From contig JAGVCI010000092.1 of the NCBI GenBank assembly GCA_020059985.1, forward strand, positions 1 through 9,892: a DNA stretch of 9,892 bases, given 5' to 3'. The notes beneath the pieces are model-generated. The model saw only the letters and a program-made list of their open reading frames with translations. It had not been told where the DNA came from and searched no databases. Source of the stretch: Candidatus Peribacterales bacterium. GTDB lineage: Bacteria > Patescibacteriota > Gracilibacteria > Peribacterales > Peribacteraceae. A program made the position numbers and the translations under genes. Of this stretch, positions 5,193 to 9,892 are shown piece by piece; within the stretch, counting starts at the first letter, position 1, and every line of letters begins with the position of its first letter.

Positions 5193-6191
5193 CTATTCCA
5201 TGGAATTGGACTCCTCGGAGAGGCTCAAACCCCGTTCACCGAGTGTTTGGCGAACCTCGTCGAGAGCTTTGGCTCCAAAGCCTCGGAAATTGCTGAGAGA
5301 GGCCTCGGTGCACTTGGTGAGCTGTTCGATACTTCCGACTCCCGCGTTGATGAGCGCGTTCAATGTACGAGGAGAGAAGTTCAAGATTTCGATCGGGGTG
5401 TAACTCTCTTTCACTGGCGATGCATCTTCGCCGCTCACTCCAGCACCTGCGCGCGAGAAGTCTGCGACGAATTCGCTCTCGACGACTTTGTCTGCGCTAC
5501 CGAAGTACTCGAAGTAACTCTTGAGGAGCTGAGACGCGAACTGCACTGCCTCCTCTGCGGAGAGAGATCCGTTCGTCTTCACATCCATGACGAGGCGGTC
5601 GAGGTTGGTGCGCTGACCGACACGAGCGGAGTCGACGTCGAACTTCACCTGCTCGACAGGACTGAAGACGGCATCAATGTGGATGAGACCTGGCTCGTTT
5701 TGCTTCTTGTTTCTCTCGCCAGCTGGCAGGTACCCCACTCCCTTCTCGACCGTGATATCGAGGTCGACCTCGCCTCCCTTCTCCAAGTTCATGATCTCGG
5801 TCTCCGGATCGAGAATCTCGATATCGGACGAGACTTTGAGGTCCTTGGCCTTGATCACTTTCGGGCCCTTCGCCGTCAGCGTGATCACTTCTGGGTCCTT
5901 GTTGAACTTGCGGAGCTTCAAGCTCTTTAAGTTCAGGGAGATGTCCATGACGGTTTCACGAACACCTTTGATGGTCGTGTACTCGTGCTGCACACCTTTG
6001 ATGCGCACCGCGGTGACTGCTGCACCGGGGAGGCTGGAGAGGAGAACGCGACGCATCGCGTTTCCGAGCGTCATACCGAACCCCGGAGGGAGCGGCGAGA
6101 CGGTGAACACGGCGTGCGTGTCATCTCCTTTGCCCGACGACGGCTGGGCGCTAAATGTGGGCAGTCCGATTTCTTCCTGGATGATGTGCAT
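5193..6191 (-). CDS. rpoA: DNA-directed RNA polymerase subunit alpha
   Basis: Alpha dimerises to nucleate RNA polymerase assembly and contacts upstream promoter DNA and activators. The 332-residue product has the N-terminal domain (about 1-240) with the conserved GFGMTLGNAMRRVLLSSLPG (37-56) and HEYTTIKGVRE. A short Gly/Ser/acidic linker spans about 246-262, and a C-terminal HhH-type domain runs from about 264 to 326. In that domain, SPRTLNAL supplies the Arg (275) and Asn (278) that match E. coli R265 and N268, and FGAKAL supplies the Lys (308) matching K298; these bind UP-element DNA in E. coli. UP-element-type promoter recognition is therefore probably retained. It lies 46 bp downstream of rpsD and 41 bp upstream of rplQ. 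The leader before the ATG (CTCTCGTTCCC) is pyrimidine-rich. Confidence 0.98.
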   Translation of the reverse strand: MHIIQEEIGLPTFSAQPSSGKGDDTHAVFTVSPLPPGFGMTLGNAMRRVLLSSLPGAAVTAVRIKGVQHEYTTIKGVRETVMDISLNLKSLKLRKFNKDPEVITLTAKGPKVIKAKDLKVSSDIEILDPETEIMNLEKGGEVDLDITVEKGVGYLPAGERNKKQNEPGLIHIDAVFSPVEQVKFDVDSARVGQRTNLDRLVMDVKTNGSLSAEEAVQFASQLLKSYFEYFGSADKVVESEFVADFSRAGAGVSGEDASPVKESYTPIEILNFSPRTLNALINAGVGSIEQLTKCTEASLSNFRGFGAKALDEVRQTLGERGLSLSEESNSME

Positions 6192-6237
6192 GGGAACGAG
6201 AGGGAAGAGATGAATCCCGGGCTCACGGGAAACGAGA

Positions 6238-6855
6238 TTAAACGCGAGAGTAGAACTCGATGACCTGTCTCAGGTCGACGGCCTGTTCGGCCAAGTCCGG
6301 AGACGGCACCGAGGTAATTTCGATCTTGAGTGCGCCGCTATCGACCTTCATCCAGTTCGGAGGAAGGTATTTCTCGTGCGCAGCGACGATAGGACCAAAG
6401 ACTGGGGAAGACTTGCTTCCTTCGCGCATTTCGATGACGTCGCCCGGGCGCACGCGGTGGCTCGGAACCGTCATACGGCGTCCGTTCACGCGGAAGTGTC
6501 CATGGCCGACAAACTGGCGGGATTGCATTCGTGTGAGAGCGAAGCCGGCTCTGTAGATGACGTTGTCGAGGCGCTGCTCCAAGAACTGCTTCATCGCTTC
6601 ACCTGTCTGACCACGCGTGGACGAGGCCTCCTCGTACAGACGGTGGAACTGACGCTCAGAAAGACCGTACATATCGCGGAGCTTCTGTTTCTCAAGGAGC
6701 TGCGACGCGAACTCGGACTTTCGTCCGGCGCGTGCGCGCGGATTCTTGCCCGGCAGCTGCGGCTTTCTCTGGAGGATGCGATCGTACTTATCGCTTCCGT
6801 ACAGGTTGGTCCCCTGTCGGCGGCAGCGCTTTGCTTTAGGTCCTGTGTACTTCAT
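6238..6855 (-). CDS. rpsD: 30S ribosomal protein uS4
   Basis: uS4 is a primary 16S rRNA binder that nucleates the small-subunit body; in E. coli it also represses the alpha operon. I start it at ATG 6853-6855, giving MKYTGPKAKRCRRQG and 205 residues. The open frame extends upstream to 7002, but that part overlaps rpsK and does not resemble uS4. The S4 RNA-binding domain is clear at about residues 92-155 (LEQRLDNVIYRAGFALTRMQ, then VNGRRMTVPSHRVRPGD). The N-terminal zinc motif of some uS4 proteins is absent: only one Cys (11) remains, so this is a zinc-free form. The 22-nt gap from rpsK is almost all pyrimidine on the coding strand (TTTTTCTCGCTCTTC before ATG). Confidence 0.97.
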   Translation of the reverse strand: MKYTGPKAKRCRRQGTNLYGSDKYDRILQRKPQLPGKNPRARAGRKSEFASQLLEKQKLRDMYGLSERQFHRLYEEASSTRGQTGEAMKQFLEQRLDNVIYRAGFALTRMQSRQFVGHGHFRVNGRRMTVPSHRVRPGDVIEMREGSKSSPVFGPIVAAHEKYLPPNWMKVDSGALKIEITSVPSPDLAEQAVDLRQVIEFYSRV

Positions 6856-6877
6856 GAAGAGCGAGAAAAAGAAAAGA

Positions 6878-7273
6878 TTACACGCGGCGTCGGCGACGCG
6901 GGCGGCATCCGCCGTGCGGAACGGGAGTGACGTCGATGATTGCGTCGAGATCGATCCCCGCACCCTGGATTCCACGGATCGCCTGTTCGCGTCCCGGACC
7001 AAGGCCTTTCACTTCGACAGTCACCGTCTGAATACCAAAGGATTGTACCAACTCCACCGCCTTCTCTGCAGCCACCTTCGCTGCGTACGGCGTGGACTTT
7101 CTCGTTCCTTCGAAGCCCGCAGCACCTGCACTGCTTCCGCCGAGCTTCTGTCCCTCGGGGTCTGTGAAGGTCACGATCGTGTTGTTCTCACCAGCGTGAA
7201 TGCACACGCGAGCGTGCGGCACGGTGCGCTTCACTTTTTTGCGGCGGACAACTTTGGGCTTATCTTCAGCCAT
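6878..7273 (-). CDS. rpsK: 30S ribosomal protein uS11
   Basis: uS11 forms part of the small-subunit platform near the E site and the mRNA exit. The 131-residue product has a basic start (KVVRRKKVKR), then VCIHAGENNTIVTFTD, AGAAGFEGTRKSTPYAA, VEVKGLGPGREQAIRGIQGAG, and the terminal VTPVPHGGCRPRRRRRV. Almost all bacterial uS11 proteins known to me have PHNGCRP here; this one has PHGGCRP, so the Asn that becomes isoaspartate in E. coli S11 is replaced by Gly. I confirmed the codons by reading the minus strand (CAC GGC GGA TGC). It follows rpsM by 23 bp and precedes rpsD by 22 bp. Confidence 0.98.
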   Translation of the reverse strand: MAEDKPKVVRRKKVKRTVPHARVCIHAGENNTIVTFTDPEGQKLGGSSAGAAGFEGTRKSTPYAAKVAAEKAVELVQSFGIQTVTVEVKGLGPGREQAIRGIQGAGIDLDAIIDVTPVPHGGCRPRRRRRV

Positions 7274-7296
7274 AGATCAAAAGGAAATAGGAAGGT

Positions 7297-7677
7297 TTAA
7301 GTCTTCGTAAGAGTCACACGACCGGAGGAACCCGTCTTCTTCTTACCACGCTTCGTGCGCGCATTGCGGCGCGAGGTCTGTCCACGAACCGGGAGTTTCT
7401 TGCGGTGTCGGTATCCTCTCCACGTTCCAATGTCTTGGAGACGCTTCACATCCATCGAGACGCGGCGAGAGAGATCTCCCTCCACTTCCTGCTGCTCCAC
7501 GCGTGCGCGGAGGCGGGTCTGTTCTTCTTCGTTGAGTGTCTCGGCCTTCTTATCTACATCGATCCCAAGTTCCTCGAGGATAGAAGTCGACAGCGGACGT
7601 CCAATGCCCTTGATCGCTGTGAGGGCGATCACGATGCGCTTATTGCCGGGGAGGACGATACCTGCGATACGGAGCAT
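7297..7677 (-). CDS. rpsM: 30S ribosomal protein uS13
   Basis: uS13 is in the head of the small subunit; it forms the intersubunit bridge with uL5, and its tail contacts tRNAs. The 126-residue product begins MLRIAGIVLPGNKRI, includes the H2TH-type segment ALTAIKGIGR, the coiled region LNEEEQTRLRARVEQ, and GTWRGYRHRKKLPVRGQTSR followed by NARTKRGKKK. The tail (TGSSGRVTLTKT) extends slightly past the usual end. It lies 12 bp after rpmJ, with a pyrimidine-only leader (TCCTTCTCTCCC) directly before the ATG. Confidence 0.98.
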   Translation of the reverse strand: MLRIAGIVLPGNKRIVIALTAIKGIGRPLSTSILEELGIDVDKKAETLNEEEQTRLRARVEQQEVEGDLSRRVSMDVKRLQDIGTWRGYRHRKKLPVRGQTSRRNARTKRGKKKTGSSGRVTLTKT

Positions 7678-7689
7678 GGGAGAGAAGGA

Positions 7690-7821
7690 TTAACCTTGGC
7701 GTTGCTTGTGCTTGGGATTCTCACAGACGATGCGGCGCACCATCTTCCGCTTGCCGCCGCTCCGGCGGATAACCAGGCGGCAGTTTTTGCACATGCGGCG
7801 AACGGAGGCGCGAACTTTCAT
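7690..7821 (-). CDS. rpmJ: 50S ribosomal protein bL36 (expanded loop)
   Basis: bL36 is a tiny zinc-ribbon protein of the large subunit. I start it at ATG 7819-7821 (MKVRASVRRMCKNC), giving 43 residues; the open frame runs further upstream to 7887 without family similarity. The four zinc ligands are present: Cys11, Cys14, Cys33 and His38, followed by the invariant KHKQRQG end. Standard bL36 has 37-38 residues with 12 residues between the second and third Cys. Here there are 18, so about six basic residues (around SGGKRKM) are inserted in the ribbon loop. It lies 31 bp after infA and 12 bp before rpsM; CACTCTC precedes the ATG. Confidence 0.95.
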   Translation of the reverse strand: MKVRASVRRMCKNCRLVIRRSGGKRKMVRRIVCENPKHKQRQG

Positions 7822-7852
7822 GAGAGTGAGAATAAATACGGAATGATAATCA

Positions 7853-8140
7853 CTATTTTGCTTCGGAGGATTGCTCCCCTTCTTCACTCATACTTTCACC
7901 GAGAGGTTGATCGGAACGGAAGCGATACGTGATCCGTCCTTTCTCGAGATCGTACGGAGTGATCTCCACCTTCACACGATCTCCGGGGAGAATGCGAACG
8001 CGGAACTTTCGCATACGTCCGGCGAGGGTGCAGTGGAGCTCGTGATCTTTCGCTTGAGGACTGGTGATCCTGACGCGGAAGGTAGCATTTGGAAATGATT
8101 CCTCAACAATGCCAACGAGCTCTATAACGTCCTTCGACAC
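7853..8140 (-). CDS. infA: Translation initiation factor IF-1 with an acidic C-terminal tail
   Basis: IF1 binds the ribosomal A site and helps IF2 and IF3 select the start codon. The OB-fold is clear: VIELVGIVEESFPNATFRVR (5-24), GRMRKFRVRILPGDRVKVE (41-59) and TPYDLEKGRITYRFR (61-75). The canonical protein ends near Arg75 in this numbering; here about 20 more residues follow, rich in Glu and Ser. The loop between FRV and GRMRK is about four residues longer than in E. coli. The start is a GTG (8138-8140); no in-frame ATG lies just upstream. It is the first gene after a 138-bp gap from map and probably opens a transcription unit running to rpsI. Confidence 0.96.
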   Translation of the reverse strand: MSKDVIELVGIVEESFPNATFRVRITSPQAKDHELHCTLAGRMRKFRVRILPGDRVKVEITPYDLEKGRITYRFRSDQPLGESMSEEGEQSSEAK

Positions 8141-8144
8141 AGAA

Positions 8145-8172
8145 TGTATGCTAAAAAAGCCGGTGTATGCTA
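8145..8172. repeat. Direct repeat TGTATGCTA x2 upstream of infA
   Basis: TGTATGCTA occurs at 8145-8153 and again at 8164-8172 on the plus strand, 19 bp apart start to start (about two helical turns). The distal copy overlaps the candidate infA -10 element, and the proximal copy lies directly in front of the GTG start. The spacing would suit a dimeric DNA-binding protein, but no partner is visible. Confidence 0.5.
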
Positions 8173-8195
8173 TAGATGAGAATCGGCCTGTTCAA
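8167..8195 (-). promoter_or_regulatory. Candidate promoter for infA and the downstream ribosomal operon
   Basis: On the minus strand TTGAAC (-35, plus coordinates 8190-8195) is followed by TATAGCAT (8167-8174). Read as TATAGC the spacing is 15 bp; read as TAGCAT it is 17 bp. The same TATAGCAT octamer occurs in the divergent minus-strand promoter at 3393-3400. The predicted leader before the GTG is only about 20-25 nt. The 138-bp map-infA gap (8141-8278) is visibly richer in A/T than its surroundings, and I see no strong terminator after map. Confidence 0.45.
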
Positions 8196-8278
8196 GCCAA
8201 AAGACAGGGAAATATCGGCGAAGTGATAAAATACCATTGCGGAATAGACATTTTGTTGTTTAATAACATTTAAGGCCC

Positions 8279-9025
8279 TTAGGCAATGATTTCACACCGG
8301 TCAGACCATACCAGAAGTGTGTGTTCGAAGTGAGCCGAGAGCGATCCGTCGGAGATAGAGATAGTCCAGCCGTCATCCGCAGTGACCACGGAAGGGCTTC
8401 CCATAGAGACAATCGGCTCTACGGCGATGAGGGTTCTTTCCGGGAGCTTGGGGCCGGTTCCGGCCTCTCCGGAGTTTGGGATGTCGGGAAATTGATGGAG
8501 CGATCTACCCAGGCCGTGCCCCGTGAGGGAACGAACGGGCGAGAAGCCCTCTCGCTGTACAATGCGCTGAATCAGCGCAGAGATGTCTCCTATGCGGACT
8601 CCTGCCCGAATGAACTGTACGGCCTCCCGAAGGGCCTCCTCGGTGACCGAGAGGAGCGCCTGGGTCTGCTTCGGGATCTTCCCGACGGCGACTGTCCGGC
8701 AGGCATCGGTGTAGAGACCGTCGACCGTCACTCCCCCATCGATGGAGATGATGTCCCCATCTTTGAGGACGCGCTTCCCTGGGATCCCATGAACGCACTC
8801 TTCGTTTACAGAGAGACAGAGCGTCGCCGGGTACCCGCGGTACCCCTTGAATGCGGGGAGTCCTCCGCGGTCGCGGATGAATGCTTCGGCGGCGCGGTCG
8901 AGCTCCTCTGTCGTCACTCCTGGTTTCACGAGCGATGCAACATGGGCGAGACAGCCAGAGAGGATCGCTCCCGCCTTTCGGACGGACGCGATATCGTCAT
9001 CGGTAAAAATCTGGAAGACACCCAT
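8279..9025 (-). CDS. map: Methionine aminopeptidase, type I
   Basis: The enzyme removes the initiator methionine from nascent proteins in the cytoplasm using two divalent metal ions. All five expected metal ligands are visible, one residue lower than E. coli numbering: Asp96 (SIDGG), Asp107 (YTDACRT), His170 (LTGHGLG), Glu203 (AVEP) and Glu234 (HFEHT). The substrate-site His79 (CVHGIP) is also present. At 248 residues it is a minimal type Ia enzyme without N-terminal extension. It lies 24 bp downstream of adk, as in the secY-adk-map-infA order common in bacteria. The following gap and candidate promoter suggest that infA onward can be transcribed separately. Confidence 0.98.
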   Translation of the reverse strand: MGVFQIFTDDDIASVRKAGAILSGCLAHVASLVKPGVTTEELDRAAEAFIRDRGGLPAFKGYRGYPATLCLSVNEECVHGIPGKRVLKDGDIISIDGGVTVDGLYTDACRTVAVGKIPKQTQALLSVTEEALREAVQFIRAGVRIGDISALIQRIVQREGFSPVRSLTGHGLGRSLHQFPDIPNSGEAGTGPKLPERTLIAVEPIVSMGSPSVVTADDGWTISISDGSLSAHFEHTLLVWSDRCEIIA

Positions 9026-9049
9026 GGCATCATTTTCCCATGACTGGAC

Positions 9050-9613
9050 TCATAATCCCAATGCTTTCTTGATTCGTTCGTAGATCTCGTCGACGGTCCC
9101 GTTTCCCTCTACGTCACTTAAGGTGCCCTGCTCTCGGTAGTACTCAATGACCGGCATCGTCTTTTCTTGGAAGGTCTGCATGCGGCGGCGAATGATCGTT
9201 TCATCAGCGTCATCTTTGCGACCCTCGGCTTTGGCACGACCCAAGATGCGCTGCACTCCCTCCTCTGGATCCAGGAGGATCTGCACGCCACGGAATTCGC
9301 GGCCCGCATCACTCATGATCTGGTCGAATGCTTTCCGCTGATCGTCATCACGCGGGATGCCGTCGAAGAGGATCTTCTGATTTTTTGGTCGCGCGTTTAT
9401 CGCAGTCTTCACCACTTCCATAATGATCTCGAACGGGACCAACTTTCCTACATCGATGAAGGACTTCACCGTCTCACCCAATTCCGATCCGGACGCTGCG
9501 ATTTTGCGGAGCTCTCCACCCGCCTCGAAAATGTCATAGCCGAACTCTGCCGCGAGACGCTTCGCCTGTGTGCCTTTGCCGGAACCTTGGATACCGAAGA
9601 AGACGAGATCCAT
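9050..9613 (-). CDS. adk: Adenylate kinase, short-LID form
   Basis: Adenylate kinase converts ATP + AMP to 2 ADP in the cytoplasm. The P-loop GIQGSGKGTQ lies at 7-16, the AMP-site DGIPR at 84-88 (usually DGFPR), and the conserved arginine region is GRAKAEGRKDDADET (125-139). There is no zinc-type or long LID insert between QRILGR and GRKDD, so this is a short-form enzyme (187 residues). The usual TGD of the AMP-binding helix (STGDLLR) reads AGG here (FEAGGELR, 30-36), although the following Arg36 is kept. It sits between secY and map, 31 bp after secY and 24 bp before map. Overall motif order leaves little doubt that it is a nucleoside monophosphate kinase; the altered AMP site makes substrate preference less certain. 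Confidence 0.95.
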   Translation of the reverse strand: MDLVFFGIQGSGKGTQAKRLAAEFGYDIFEAGGELRKIAASGSELGETVKSFIDVGKLVPFEIIMEVVKTAINARPKNQKILFDGIPRDDDQRKAFDQIMSDAGREFRGVQILLDPEEGVQRILGRAKAEGRKDDADETIIRRRMQTFQEKTMPVIEYYREQGTLSDVEGNGTVDEIYERIKKALGL

Positions 9614-9644
9614 ATGTAATCAGAGGAGATTTCTCTTTTGAAGC

Positions 9645-9892
9645 TTACACCAACTTCTCGTAATCATGCGCGAGGAGCTGCGCGTTCACTTGGCGAATGA
9701 GCTCCATGACGACACCGACAATGATGATGAGTCCGGAACCAGAAATGATGAGGTCCTGGGAACTCAACGTGGAGTACTTCGTGAAGAGAAGCGGAACGAT
9801 GGCGACGACACCGAGGAAGAAACCACCCCACAGGTTCAAACGGTTACTGACTGTCGCGAGCACCTCAGCGGTCTGCTTTCCTGGACGAATAC
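9645..9892 (-). CDS. secY: Protein translocase subunit SecY, C-terminal part (runs off the right edge)
   Basis: SecY is the pore-forming membrane subunit of the Sec translocon. Only the last 82 codons lie in the window; the frame is open to the edge with no start visible inside. The visible part begins IRPGKQTAEVLATVSNRLNL, matching the cytoplasmic loop before transmembrane segment 9. A hydrophobic segment follows (GGFFLGVVAIVPLLF), then the last membrane helix (LIISGSGLIIIVGVVMELI), and the characteristic end RQVNAQLLAHDYEKLV. The C-terminus is therefore complete. It heads the adk-map cluster, with 31 bp before adk. Confidence 0.96.
   Translation of the reverse strand, partial: IRPGKQTAEVLATVSNRLNLWGGFFLGVVAIVPLLFTKYSTLSSQDLIISGSGLIIIVGVVMELIRQVNAQLLAHDYEKLV

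Noticed and set aside
5247..5930. 227-codon plus-strand open frame opposite rpoA
   Set aside because: Antisense to a complete, canonical alpha subunit. Its Leu/Glu/Asp-rich translation follows from reading the rpoA codons in reverse, and no promoter or start signal supports it.
6856..7002. 49-residue N-terminal extension of uS4
   Set aside because: It would overlap rpsK and does not resemble uS4, whose family N-terminus (KYTGPKAKRCRRQG) begins at the internal ATG 6855.
7822..7887. 22-residue N-terminal extension of bL36
   Set aside because: It would overlap the infA 3' end. bL36 invariably begins MKVRASV, which is found at ATG 7821.
8157..8193. GCCG...CGGC followed by six T on the minus strand upstream of infA, as an attenuator or terminator
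   Set aside because: The stem is only 4 bp with a loop of about 21 nt that includes the candidate -10, so a stable terminator is unlikely.
8148..8273. 41-codon plus-strand frame in the map-infA gap (starts MLKKPVYAIDENRP)
   Set aside because: It is open and mostly intergenic, but it has no promoter on its strand, overlaps the candidate infA promoter and is too short to support alone. Conservation in relatives would be needed to revive it.
8321..9043. 240-codon plus-strand open frame opposite map
   Set aside because: It lies almost wholly antisense to a map gene with every catalytic residue intact. The translation has no family-like pattern, and such mirror frames are common at this base composition.

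Overview
The window reads as a piece of a bacterial chromosome, most likely from a Candidate Phyla Radiation (Patescibacteria) lineage, possibly Peribacteria/Peregrinibacteria-like. Evidence is the short-LID adenylate kinase with a GIQGSGKGT P-loop, an IF1 with an acidic tail, an expanded bL36, a DprA, and the near-absence of Shine-Dalgarno sequences. TGA serves as a stop codon in several confident genes (secure cases: rplM, rplQ, adk), so this is the standard code and not the UGA-glycine code of Gracilibacteria/Absconditabacteria. The lineage is an inference; only a phylogeny could settle it.

Right two thirds (3870-9892, all minus strand): the classic end of the spc operon plus the alpha operon, read in transcription order as secY (C-terminal part only) - adk - map - [138 bp gap with a candidate promoter] - infA - rpmJ - rpsM - rpsK - rpsD - rpoA - rplQ - rplM - rpsI. 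The products cover protein export, adenylate balance, N-terminal Met removal, translation initiation, ribosomal proteins bL36, uS13, uS11, uS4, bL17, uL13 and uS9, and the RNA polymerase alpha subunit. rplQ-rplM-rpsI are joined by two ATGA stop/start overlaps.

Middle (3353-3869): a short plus-strand gene for an unrecognised acidic, cysteine-containing 117-residue protein. It has the best promoter of the window (TTGCGG-17-TATACT with extended TG), and its -10 appears to be shared with a divergent minus-strand promoter. Between its stop and the rpsI stop lies a degenerate ~9-bp tandem and inverted repeat.

Left third (1-3352, minus strand): a TMTC-like polytopic GT-C membrane protein with C-terminal TPRs, then tRNA-Thr(CGU) with an encoded CCA, then dprA (DNA-uptake recombination mediator), a compact repeat/hairpin overlapping the dprA stop, and the N-terminal part of an unrecognised membrane protein that runs off the left edge.

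No CRISPR array, transposase, integrase or obvious new defence or metabolic system is present; most of this is core chromosome. The most interesting signals are the pyrimidine-rich SD-less start regions, the overlapping divergent promoters with the orphan gene, the two structured intergenic repeats, and family-level deviations in uS11, bL36, IF1, Adk and DprA.
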